This document shows, in pieces, positions 35,298 to 42,500 of a stretch of DNA of 64,000 nt; position 1 is the stretch's first letter; each line of letters starts with the position of its first letter. The translations under genes and the position numbers were made by a program. Origin of the DNA: DASRIA01 sp963724065 (GTDB lineage Bacteria > Actinomycetota > Thermoleophilia > Solirubrobacterales > JBBDJG01); the NCBI GenBank assembly GCA_963724065.1, contig CAVRTB010000001.1, forward strand, positions 688,211-752,210. The letters are read 5' to 3'. Below the pieces are notes generated by a model. It did no database searches. It was not told the DNA's origin and saw only the letters and a program-made list of their open reading frames with translations.

Positions 35298-35331
35298 CCG
35301 GCAACCGATGATTCCCGGGGCGCCCGCTCGC

Positions 35332-35370
35332 CGCTGGACGGCGGAGGCCCGCGAAGCCCGCCGTCCAGCG
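35332..35370. repeat. 13-bp inverted repeat after era
   Basis: CGCTGGACGGCGG (35332-35344) pairs with CCGCCGTCCAGCG (35358-35370) across 13 bases that include GCGAAGC. It probably terminates the era operon or is an operator for the next gene; no T-run. Confidence 0.75.
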
Positions 35371-35453
35371 TAAATTCCCTGGACACCGCCCCTTCTTTCG
35401 GTTAGAACCTTAAGGCTGGTTCGCGCTATCGGGTCGCACTGTTCGCGGCTCCC

Positions 35454-35460
35454 AAGGAGG
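35454..35460 (+). promoter_or_regulatory. Shine-Dalgarno of the 66-aa gene
   Basis: AAGGAGG, 8 nt before ATG 35469; the strongest ribosome-binding site in the window, so a highly translated small protein with a true 5' leader. Confidence 0.85.
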
Positions 35461-35468
35461 GCAAACGG

Positions 35469-35669
35469 ATGGCAGCTGCGCATGGCATTGGTTGTTCGCA
35501 CGGAGGTTTTCACTCCGGCGTCGGCTTTTATTCGAAGGAGTCGAAGCAGATCCGCTACGTCATGGTCTGCGACGACTGTGGCGAGGAGGTCCGGGAGCTC
35601 GTCAACGAGCCCTACGTCCCGGATCCGATCCTCGGACCGGGCGCGGGCTTCATGCCGGCCCCGGCCTAG
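35469..35669 (+). CDS. Small CxxC protein of unknown function
   Basis: 66 aa: MAAAHGIGCSHGGFHSGVGF, then a beta-strand-like SKESKQIRYVMVCDDCGEEV with a CDDC pair, and a Pro/Gly-rich tail. An additional Cys and three His near the N-terminus (AHGIGCSHGGFHSG) could complete a zinc site with CDDC. I cannot name a family. The strong Shine-Dalgarno sequence, its own spacer and a good terminator just after it make it a solitary, well-expressed gene. Confidence 0.8.
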   Translation: MAAAHGIGCSHGGFHSGVGFYSKESKQIRYVMVCDDCGEEVRELVNEPYVPDPILGPGAGFMPAPA

Positions 35670-35690
35670 ACCGCACAGAACTTCCGGTCG

Positions 35691-35717
35691 GAAAGCGGCT
35701 CCTTCGGGAGCCGTTTT
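35691..35717 (+). terminator. Rho-independent terminator of the 66-aa gene
   Basis: CGGCTCC-TTCG-GGAGCCG followed by TTTT, and preceded by GAAAG that can extend the stem. It has a UUCG tetraloop and is the only textbook intrinsic terminator in the window. Confidence 0.9.
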
Positions 35718-35727
35718 CATTGCTCCG

Positions 35728-35733
35728 TAGAAT
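35728..35733 (+). promoter_or_regulatory. Leaderless -10 box (TAGAAT) of the hisIE-trpEGDC operon
   Basis: TAGAAT ends 8 nt before ATG 35742. A leaderless start leaves no room for a trp leader peptide or attenuator ahead of this operon. Confidence 0.65.
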
Positions 35734-35741
35734 CAGCCTCG

Positions 35742-36383
35742 ATGCAGGCCGAACAGGGGGCAACCCGACCCGACATCGTCTTTGACGAGGCAGGCCTCGT
35801 CCCGTGCATCGCCCAGGACTGGGCCACGGGAGAGGTCCTGACGCTCGCCTACATGAACGAGGAGGCGCTCGAGCGCACCCTCGCGACCGGCGAGATCCAC
35901 TTCTGGAGCCGCTCGCGCGGTGAGCTGTGGCGCAAGGGCGCGACCTCCGGCAACGTGCAGCGGGTCCGCTCGCTCAGATACGACTGCGACGCCGACGCGG
36001 TACTCGCGCTCGTCGACCCCGCCGGCCCGGCTTGCCACACGGGCGAGCGCACGTGCTTCCACCGCTCGATCGGCGCCCGAGCCGTGGCCGCCCACGAGGC
36101 GCTGCCCGCGCTGGCGCGCACCCTCGCCGCGCGCCACCGGGACATGCCGGAAGGCAGCTACACGGCCGAGCTCTTTCGCGCGGGACAGGAGCGCATCGGG
36201 GCGAAGGTCGAGGAGGAGGCCGAGGAGGTCGCGCGCGCGGGCCGGGAGGAAAGCGACGAGCGCGTGCGCTCGGAAGCTGCCGACCTGCTCTACCACCTCG
36301 GTGTCGCGCTCGAGTCACGCGGCCTGTCGTACGCGGACGCGTTCGAGGAGCTCGTGGCACGCATGGGCCGCTCAGATCCATGA
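35742..36383 (+). CDS. hisIE: Bifunctional phosphoribosyl-AMP cyclohydrolase / phosphoribosyl-ATP pyrophosphohydrolase
   Basis: Two steps of histidine synthesis in one 213-aa protein. HisI part (to about residue 115): LTLAYMNEEALERTLATGEIHFWSRSR, LWRKGATSGN, the metal site DCDADAVLALV and CHTGERTCFH. HisE part (from about 125): GSYTAELFRAGQERIGAKVEEEAEEVARA and EAADLLYHLGVAL, the MazG-like metal site. It is linked to trpE by an ATGA overlap, so histidine and tryptophan genes share a transcript, a natural link because both use PRPP. Confidence 0.95.
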   Translation: MQAEQGATRPDIVFDEAGLVPCIAQDWATGEVLTLAYMNEEALERTLATGEIHFWSRSRGELWRKGATSGNVQRVRSLRYDCDADAVLALVDPAGPACHTGERTCFHRSIGARAVAAHEALPALARTLAARHRDMPEGSYTAELFRAGQERIGAKVEEEAEEVARAGREESDERVRSEAADLLYHLGVALESRGLSYADAFEELVARMGRSDP

Positions 36384-37897
36384 GCCCCGTGGCCGTCTCG
36401 AACCTCCCCGTCACCCCCTCGAAGGACGAGGCGCGCGCGCTCGCCCGCGACTACAACGTGATCCCGCTGCGGCACACCTTCATCGACGACATCGAGACGC
36501 CGGTGTCGGCGTTCCTCAAGCTGCGCGGGCGCGGGCCCGCGTTCCTGCTCGAGTCGGCCGAGCAGGGCCAGCGCTTCGGCCGTTACTCGTTCCTCGGCTT
36601 CCGGCCGCGCGCGGTCTTGCGCTACGAGGGCGGCAAGATCACCGCGGAGGAGGGCGGGGAGCGCCGCGACCTCGGCGGCGGCGACCCGTTCGGTGCGGTG
36701 AGCGACTACCTGTCGAGCTACCGCGTCGCGCCGCTCGAGGGTCTGCCGCCCTTTGCCGGCGGCGCCGTCGGCATGTTCGGCTACGACCTCGTGCGCACCG
36801 TCGAGCGGTTGCCCGAGCCCAACCCAGACGACATCGGCACGCCGGACATGGCGCTGATGGTGTCCGACGCGCTCGTCGTGTTCGATCACCTCAGCCACCG
36901 CGTCACGATCCTCGTGAACGCGTTCGTCGAGGGCCCGGAGGAGGTCGACGAGGCCTACGACAACGCCGTCGGCCTGATCGAGCGCGCGCGTGACCTGCTC
37001 GCCCAGCCTGTCCCGCGCCGCGAATCCACGGCGGAGCGACCCGCCGACCCTCGCGCGGGCTTCGAGTCGAACATGACCCGTCCCGAGTTCGAGGCCGCGG
37101 TCGAGAAGGCGAAGGAGTACATCTTTGCCGGCGACGCGTTTCAAGTTGTCCCATCGCACCGGTGGACCGGACCATGTCCGGTCCACCCATTTTCTCTCTA
37201 CCGGGGGCTGCGGGTCGTGAACCCCTCGCCCTACATGTACTTCCTCGAGTTCGAGGACTTCGCGATCGCCGGCGCGTCGCCGGAGCCGATGCTGAAGGTC
37301 GGCGGCGGCCGCGCCGAGGTGCGCCCGATCGCGGGCACGCGCCCTCGCGCGGCGACTCCCGAGGAGGACATCGCGCTCGCCCGCGGCCTGGTCGAGGACG
37401 AGAAGGAGCGCGCGGAGCACATGATGCTCGTCGACCTCGGCCGCAACGACCTCGGGCGCGTCTGCGAGTTCGGGACGGTGCAGGTGGACGACCTGATGCA
37501 CGTCGAGACCTACTCCCACGTGATGCACATCGTCTCGTCGGTGTCAGGGCGCCTGCGTGCCGGGTTGAGCGCGATGGACGCGCTGCGTGCTTGCCTGCCC
37601 GCCGGCACGCTGTCGGGCGCCCCGAAGATCCGCGCGATGGAGATCATCGACGAGCTCGAGCCCGTGAAGCGCGGTTTTTACGGAGGCGCGATCGGCTACC
37701 TGAGCTACTCCGGCGACCTCGATACCTGCATCCACATCCGCACGGTGGTCGTGAAGGACGGCATCGCCCACGTCCAGGCGGGCGGCGGCGTGGTCGCCGA
37801 CTCCGATCCTGCGTACGAGTACCGTGAGACCCTCGCGAAGGCCGGCGCGGTGTTCGAAGCACTTGAACTGGCGTGCCGGCAGGGGGAGTGGGAGTGA
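36380..37897 (+). CDS. trpE: Anthranilate synthase component I
   Basis: Makes anthranilate from chorismate with ammonia from TrpG; 505 aa. Chorismate-binding motifs: PIAGTRPRAATPEED near residue 318, MLVDLGRNDLGRVC near 348, LPAGTLSGAPKIRAMEIIDELE near 402, GGAIGYLSY near 440. The Trp feedback region near the N-terminus (LLESAEQGQRFGRYSFLG) is present. ATG 36380 overlaps the hisIE stop. Within it, 37161-37187 is a perfect palindrome coding RWTGPCPVHPF without altering length. The stop overlaps trpG (TGATG). Confidence 0.95.
   Translation: MSPVAVSNLPVTPSKDEARALARDYNVIPLRHTFIDDIETPVSAFLKLRGRGPAFLLESAEQGQRFGRYSFLGFRPRAVLRYEGGKITAEEGGERRDLGGGDPFGAVSDYLSSYRVAPLEGLPPFAGGAVGMFGYDLVRTVERLPEPNPDDIGTPDMALMVSDALVVFDHLSHRVTILVNAFVEGPEEVDEAYDNAVGLIERARDLLAQPVPRRESTAERPADPRAGFESNMTRPEFEAAVEKAKEYIFAGDAFQVVPSHRWTGPCPVHPFSLYRGLRVVNPSPYMYFLEFEDFAIAGASPEPMLKVGGGRAEVRPIAGTRPRAATPEEDIALARGLVEDEKERAEHMMLVDLGRNDLGRVCEFGTVQVDDLMHVETYSHVMHIVSSVSGRLRAGLSAMDALRACLPAGTLSGAPKIRAMEIIDELEPVKRGFYGGAIGYLSYSGDLDTCIHIRTVVVKDGIAHVQAGGGVVADSDPAYEYRETLAKAGAVFEALELACRQGEWE
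37161..37187. repeat. Perfect palindrome inside trpE
   Basis: GGTGGACCGGAC-CAT-GTCCGGTCCACC: twelve perfect pairs and a three-base loop, followed by the T-rich CATTTTCTCTCT. It is in frame and replaces rather than lengthens the protein. It resembles an intragenic terminator or a protein-binding site. Confidence 0.9.
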
Positions 37898-38463
37898 TGC
37901 GCGTCCTGGTGATCGACAACTACGACAGCTTCACCTACAACCTCGTCCAGTATCTCGGGGAGCTGGGGGCGCAGCCGGATGTCGTGCGCAACGACGTGCA
38001 CACCGTGGATCAGCTGCTCGCGCGCGGCGCCGACCGCGTCGTGATCTCCCCGGGCCCGTGTCGCCCGGCCGACGCCGGCGTGTCGATCGAGGCGGCGCGG
38101 CGCTTCCCGGAGGAGGGCGTGCCGACTCTCGGCGTGTGCCTCGGCCACCAGGCGATGGCGGAGGCCTTCGGCGGCACGGTCGAGGTCGGCGAGCCCGTGC
38201 ACGGCAAGACGGCCGAGGTCACCCACGACGGGCGCTCCATCTTCCGCGACGTCGAGAACCCGCTGACGGCGGGCCGCTACCACTCCCTGATCGTTGCGCC
38301 CGACCTGCCCGGCGACCTCGAGCAGTCGGCCTCCTCGCACGGCACCGTGATGGCGATCCGTCACCGCACGCTGCCGGCCGAGGGAGTCCAGTTCCACCCC
38401 GAGTCGGTGCTCACGGGGAGCGGCAAGCGTATTCTGCGCAACTTCCTCGAGCCGCACCCCTGA
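37897..38463 (+). CDS. trpG: Anthranilate synthase component II (glutamine amidotransferase)
   Basis: 188-aa class I glutamine amidotransferase that supplies ammonia to TrpE; often shared with para-aminobenzoate synthase. Catalytic triad: Cys in GVCLGHQAM near residue 80, His-x-Glu in VQFHPESVLT near 168. ATG 37897 gives MRVLVIDNYDSFTYNLVQYL, the family N-terminus, and overlaps the trpE stop. It is the last tightly coupled gene before an unusual 166-bp gap. Confidence 0.95.
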   Translation: MRVLVIDNYDSFTYNLVQYLGELGAQPDVVRNDVHTVDQLLARGADRVVISPGPCRPADAGVSIEAARRFPEEGVPTLGVCLGHQAMAEAFGGTVEVGEPVHGKTAEVTHDGRSIFRDVENPLTAGRYHSLIVAPDLPGDLEQSASSHGTVMAIRHRTLPAEGVQFHPESVLTGSGKRILRNFLEPHP

Positions 38464-38624
38464 TGATTGATTCCAAACTCCCCGCACCCGCGACGACGCT
38501 GCGAACCTTCGCTGGATCTGCGTCCTCGGGCTCGCCCATGCCCACCGGCATGGGCTTCGCCCTGCGTCCTTGCCCAGCTCGGTTCTCGCGCCCTCGCGGG
38601 CACGCGGATTCGGAATCAACCATC
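38462..38624. mobile_element. MITE-like or structured element between trpG and trpD
   Basis: A 13-bp terminal inverted repeat, GATGATTGATTCC (38462-38474) against GGAATCAACCATC (38612-38624), pairs at 12 of 13 positions. CTGATG occurs just at both edges (38460-38465, 38627-38632), overlapping the trpG stop and the trpD start, as if a former TGATG junction had been duplicated. Inside is GCCCATGCC-CACC-GGCATGGGC and no ORF of note. It may be a small non-autonomous insertion or a cis-acting RNA. Confidence 0.5.
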
Positions 38625-38629
38625 TACTG

Positions 38630-39679
38630 ATGCCCAACGACACCCTCACCAGCGCGATCGACGCGATCTCCTCGGGCCGCGACCTCACCGCTTCGGAAGC
38701 GCAGGAGGTTCTCGCGGAGATCATGGCCGGATCGGTCGGCGAGGCGCAGACGGCCGCCTTCCTGATCGCGCTGCGCACGAAGGGGGAGACGGTCGAGGAG
38801 TTGACGGGCCTCGCGCGCACGATGCGCGAGCTGGCGCTGCCGGTGCGCCCGGACGTGGAGGATCTGCTCGACACGGCGGGAACAGGCGGCGGCGTGCCCA
38901 CCTTCAACGTCTCCACGACCGCTGCGTTCGTGGCGGCGGGCGCGGGCTGCCCGGTGGCCAAGCACGGCAACCGCTCCGCGACCGGGCTGTCGGGCTCTGC
39001 GGACCTGCTCGAGGCGCTCGGCGCCCGCATCGACCTCGACGCCGGCGCGGTCGCGCGCTGCATCGAGGAGGTCGGCTTCGGATTCATGTTCGCCCCCGCC
39101 CACCATCAGGCGATGCGACACGTCGTGCCCGTGCGTAAGGCTCTGGGGGTGCGAACGATCTTCAACTTCCTCGGGCCGCTCACCAACCCGGCCGGCGCGG
39201 CGTACCAGCTGATCGGCGTGTCCGACCCGGCGTACCTGGACGTGATCGCCGGCGCCCTCGTCGAGCTGGGCGCCCGGCGCGCCGCCGTCGTGTCGAGCGA
39301 GGACGGCATGGACGAGATCAGCATCGCCGGCGAGACGCGCCTGCTCGAGGTGACCCCGGGCGGCGTGACCGTGCACACGGTCTCGCCGGAGCGGGTCGGG
39401 CTCGAGCGCGCGGAGCACGGCGACGTTCGTGGCGGGACGCCGGAGCGCAATGCGGCGACGGCGCGCGCGGTGCTGAGCGGTGAAGCCGGCCCGCGGCGCA
39501 CGCTGGTCGTCCTGAACGCGGGCGCCGCGCTGTTCGTCGCGGGCCGCTCTGCGAGCTTCGAGGAGGGCGTGCGCACGGCTGAGGAAGCCGTGGACTCGGG
39601 CGCTGCTCTCGATGCGATGGATCGGTTTGTCGCAAAGACGCACGAGCTCGCTCCGGAGGAGGCCGTTGAGCGTGCTTGA
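38630..39679 (+). CDS. trpD: Anthranilate phosphoribosyltransferase
   Basis: Transfers phosphoribose from PRPP to anthranilate; 349 aa. DTAGTGGGVPTFNVSTTAAFVAAG near residue 81 (PRPP loop), VAKHGNRSATGLSGSADLLEALG near 107, and NFLGPLTNPA near 179. ATG 38630 is preferred; the in-frame TTG at 38570 lies within the inter-gene element. It overlaps trpC. Confidence 0.95.
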   Translation: MPNDTLTSAIDAISSGRDLTASEAQEVLAEIMAGSVGEAQTAAFLIALRTKGETVEELTGLARTMRELALPVRPDVEDLLDTAGTGGGVPTFNVSTTAAFVAAGAGCPVAKHGNRSATGLSGSADLLEALGARIDLDAGAVARCIEEVGFGFMFAPAHHQAMRHVVPVRKALGVRTIFNFLGPLTNPAGAAYQLIGVSDPAYLDVIAGALVELGARRAAVVSSEDGMDEISIAGETRLLEVTPGGVTVHTVSPERVGLERAEHGDVRGGTPERNAATARAVLSGEAGPRRTLVVLNAGAALFVAGRSASFEEGVRTAEEAVDSGAALDAMDRFVAKTHELAPEEAVERA

Positions 39680-40463
39680 CGACATCACGCGCGCGGCTCG
39701 CGCGCAGGTGGAGCGCCGCCGGGAGCAGGTCTCGCTCGACGAGCTCGAGCGGGCGATCGCGGGCAGGCGCGAGGGCCGGCCATTCAACGAGGCGCTCGCC
39801 GCGCCGGGCATCTCGGTGATCGCCGAGTTCAAGCGCCGCTCACCGGCGGCCGGCGATCTGCCGCGCGGCGCGGACCCCGTCGAGGAAATCGTGCGCGCCT
39901 ACGAGCGCGGCGGCGCGGCCGCGCTGTCGATCCTGACCGAGAGCGATCACTTCGGGGGTTCGGTGGCCGACCTGCGCGCAGCGCGCGCGGTGACCGACCT
40001 GCCGATCCTGCGCAAGGACTTCACCGTCGACCGGTACCAGCTGCTCGAGGCCGCGGTCGTGCAGGCCGATGCCGTGCTGCTGATCGTCGCGGCCCTCGAT
40101 CGCGAGGAGCTCGAGTACCTCCACGCGGAGGCGGCGGCACTCGACCTCGATTGCCTGGTTGAGGTGCACGACGCCGAGGAGCTCGAGGCCGCGCTCGCGA
40201 TCGACGCGGAGGTGATCGGGATCAACAACCGCAACCTCGCCGACTTCAGCGTCGACGTGGCGCGCACGTTCGAGCTACTGGCCGACGTGCCCGCGGGCAA
40301 GACGGTGGTCTCGGAGAGCGGCATCAGCACCCGCCGCCAGATCGATGAGCTCGAGGAGGTCGGCGTCGACGCGGTGCTGATCGGCGAGACCCTGATGCGC
40401 TCCGAGGACCCGGAGGCCGCGTGCCGCGAGCTGGCCGGGACGGAGGAGGCCACGACGGCGTAG
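39666..40463 (+). CDS. trpC: Indole-3-glycerol-phosphate synthase
   Basis: 265-aa TIM barrel that closes CdRP to indole-glycerol phosphate. EFKRRSPAAGDL near residue 57, LRKDFTVDRYQLLEA near 115, IGINNRNLADFSVD near 185 and SESGI near 218 are conserved. TTG 39666 gives the family start (M)SVLDDI; GTG 39672, nine bases after GGAGGAGG, is the alternative. It overlaps trpD by 14 bp and ends the first trp block. Confidence 0.94.
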   Translation: MSVLDDITRAARAQVERRREQVSLDELERAIAGRREGRPFNEALAAPGISVIAEFKRRSPAAGDLPRGADPVEEIVRAYERGGAAALSILTESDHFGGSVADLRAARAVTDLPILRKDFTVDRYQLLEAAVVQADAVLLIVAALDREELEYLHAEAAALDLDCLVEVHDAEELEAALAIDAEVIGINNRNLADFSVDVARTFELLADVPAGKTVVSESGISTRRQIDELEEVGVDAVLIGETLMRSEDPEAACRELAGTEEATTA

Positions 40464-40510
40464 CGCTCAAGGGCCGAGCTCGACGCGCCGAAGCCCAATG
40501 AGACCTTCAT

Positions 40511-40537
40511 CCCGCCTTCATCATTCTCTTAGGCGGG
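40511..40537. terminator. Possible hairpin after trpC
   Basis: CCCGCCT (40511-40517) and AGGCGGG (40531-40537) can pair over a 13-nt loop. It lies between the trpC stop and the htrA -10 box, so it is a terminator or an htrA operator. Confidence 0.4.
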
Positions 40538-40542
40538 GCGAC

Positions 40543-40548
40543 TAGAAA
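40543..40548 (+). promoter_or_regulatory. Leaderless -10-like box (TAGAAA) of htrA
   Basis: TAGAAA ends 7 nt before GTG 40556. The last base deviates from TANNNT, but spacing and the lack of a Shine-Dalgarno fit the series. Confidence 0.4.
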
Positions 40549-40555
40549 GAGATCC

Positions 40556-41797
40556 GTGGCAACCAACCCTCCCCGTCCGCCTGTTTCCGAGCGCCTCTCC
40601 CGGGGCGCTCGGAACCCCTTCGTCGCCGGCCTGCTCGGCGGCCTCGTCGTGCTCGTCGTGGGCGCGCTGCTGGTCGTGACCGGCGTGGTCGGCAAGGAGG
40701 AGAAGACGACGATCGTGCAGTCGCCCGTCGCCGGCTCGGTCCCGAGCACGGACGAGGGCAAGGGCGCGGGCCTGACGGTCAACGGGATCTACAAGCGCGA
40801 CGCTCCAGGCGTCGTCTTCATCCGCGCTGAGGTCACGCAGCAGACCGACTCGCCGTTCGGCATGCCCCAGGACCAGCGCGGCACCGCGACCGGCTCGGGA
40901 TTCGTGATCGACAAGCAGGGCCACATCCTCACCAACGCGCACGTCGTCGAGGGTGCCGGCAAGGTCGACGTCAGCTTCGGCGACGACAAGACGGTCGACG
41001 CCCGGGTGCTGGGCCGCGACGCGAGCACCGACGTCGCGCTCCTGAAGGTCGATCCCGGCGACGTCAAGCTCAACCCGCTCGACCTCGGCGACAGCACGAA
41101 GGTCGAGGTGGGCGACGCGGTTGTCGCGATCGGCAACCCCTTCGGCCTGGACCGGACGGTAACCACCGGCATCGTGAGCGCCCTCCAGCGCCAGCTCGAG
41201 GCCCCCAACGGCTTCTCGATCAGCAACGTGATCCAGACCGATGCGGCGATCAACCCCGGTAACTCGGGCGGGCCGCTGCTCGACAGCTTTGGCCGCGTGA
41301 TCGGGATCAACTCCCAGATCGCGACCGGCGGCGGCGGCGGATCGGTCGGCATCGGCTTCGCCGTCCCGATCAACACGGTCAAGAAGATCTCCGACCAGCT
41401 CAAGGACAGGGGTAGGGTCGACCACGCCTTCCTCGGCGTCACCGGTGTCTCGATCTCGAAGTCGATGTCCGACAACCTCAACCTCCCGACCGACGAGGGC
41501 GTGCTCGTGCAGCAGTCGAGCGGCCCGGCGAAGAAGGCCGGCATCCGCGGCGGCGACACCCAGGTGTCGATCGGCGGCTCGGACATCCTGCTGGGCGGCG
41601 ACGTGATCACGAAGATCGGCGGCAAGCAGGTGAAGTCGATGGAGGACGTGATCCGCGTCGTCGACTCCAAGGAGCCCGGCGATCCGGTGACCGTCTCGCT
41701 GCTGCGCGGCAAGGACGAGCGCTCGGCGAAGGTGACCCTGGGCACGCGCCCCGCCTCCGCTGATCGCGGCGGCCAGACACCGCAGCTTTCCCCCTAG
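40556..41797 (+). CDS. HtrA/DegP-type serine protease with PDZ domain
   Basis: 413 aa. One membrane segment near residues 22-45, then a trypsin-like domain: His in ILTNAHVVEG near 128, Asp in STDVALLKVD near 158, Ser in GNSGGPLLD near 236; then a C-terminal PDZ domain (about 300-400). It would degrade or refold misfolded envelope proteins. It splits the trp genes and carries its own promoter; I see no sequence link to tryptophan synthesis. Confidence 0.92.
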   Translation: MATNPPRPPVSERLSRGARNPFVAGLLGGLVVLVVGALLVVTGVVGKEEKTTIVQSPVAGSVPSTDEGKGAGLTVNGIYKRDAPGVVFIRAEVTQQTDSPFGMPQDQRGTATGSGFVIDKQGHILTNAHVVEGAGKVDVSFGDDKTVDARVLGRDASTDVALLKVDPGDVKLNPLDLGDSTKVEVGDAVVAIGNPFGLDRTVTTGIVSALQRQLEAPNGFSISNVIQTDAAINPGNSGGPLLDSFGRVIGINSQIATGGGGGSVGIGFAVPINTVKKISDQLKDRGRVDHAFLGVTGVSISKSMSDNLNLPTDEGVLVQQSSGPAKKAGIRGGDTQVSIGGSDILLGGDVITKIGGKQVKSMEDVIRVVDSKEPGDPVTVSLLRGKDERSAKVTLGTRPASADRGGQTPQLSP

Positions 41798-41849
41798 GCT
41801 CAGCGCCGGCGCGAAACCCCCCCGCAACGGGCCCGCGGTGCGTTCGCTC

Positions 41850-41855
41850 TACGAT
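41850..41855 (+). promoter_or_regulatory. Leaderless -10 box (TACGAT) of trpFBA
   Basis: TACGAT ends 6 nt before ATG 41862; it rejects the longer in-frame start GTG 41838. Confidence 0.5.
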
Positions 41856-41861
41856 TGGCAG

Positions 41862-42500
41862 ATGGCCGCGAAGGTGAAGATCTGCGGGATCACGCGACGC
41901 GAGGACGCGGACCTCGCCGTTTCGGGTGGGGCCTGGGCGGTCGGGCTGATCTTCGCCGATGAGAGCCGCCGCCGGGTGGACATCGGCACGGCCGCCGAGA
42001 TCGCGACCGCCTACCGCCGCCGCGTCGAGGTCGCCGGGGTGTTCGTGAACGAGCCGCTCGACGACGTGCTCGCCACGCTCGCGAGCGTGCCGCTCACGCT
42101 CCTTCAGTTCCACGGCGAGGAGGGTCCCTCGTACTGTGCCGAGGCCGCGCGCCGCACCGGGCTGAAGGTGATGAAGGCGATGCCCGCCAAGGACGCGCAC
42201 GCGGTCCAGGCGCTCTCGGCATACAAGACCGATTTCCACCTGCTCGACGCCTACGTGCCGGGATCGCACGGCGGCACGGGAGAGCGCTTCGACTGGGAGC
42301 TTGCCGGCGCGCACCGCGGGCGCCCGCCGCTCGTGCTCGCGGGCGGCCTCACCCCGGAGAACGTCGACGAGGCGCTGAGGGTCGCGCAACCGTATGCCGT
42401 CGACGTCGCGGGTGGCGTCGAGGACGCGCCCGGGATCAAGGACCCCGATCGGCTGCGCCGCTTCTTCGAGGCCGTGCAGCAGGCTGCCGCGCCGGCCTGA
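41862..42500 (+). CDS. trpF: Phosphoribosylanthranilate isomerase
   Basis: 212-aa TIM barrel isomerising PRA to CdRP. ATG 41862 gives MAAKVKICGITRREDADLAV, the family N-terminus with KICG. Other signatures are VGLIFADESRR near residue 30, LLQFHGEE near 83 and LAGGLTPENV near 158. The stop overlaps the trpB ATG (TGATG). First gene of the second trp transcript. Confidence 0.95.
   Translation: MAAKVKICGITRREDADLAVSGGAWAVGLIFADESRRRVDIGTAAEIATAYRRRVEVAGVFVNEPLDDVLATLASVPLTLLQFHGEEGPSYCAEAARRTGLKVMKAMPAKDAHAVQALSAYKTDFHLLDAYVPGSHGGTGERFDWELAGAHRGRPPLVLAGGLTPENVDEALRVAQPYAVDVAGGVEDAPGIKDPDRLRRFFEAVQQAAAPA

Noticed and set aside
35670..35741. trp leader peptide and attenuator before hisIE
   Set aside because: The -10 box lies 8 nt from the start codon, and the hairpin upstream of it is the terminator of the preceding gene.
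38570..38629. TTG start extending trpD into the spacer
   Set aside because: The added residues are encoded by the inter-gene element, and ATG 38630 gives the normal family N-terminus.
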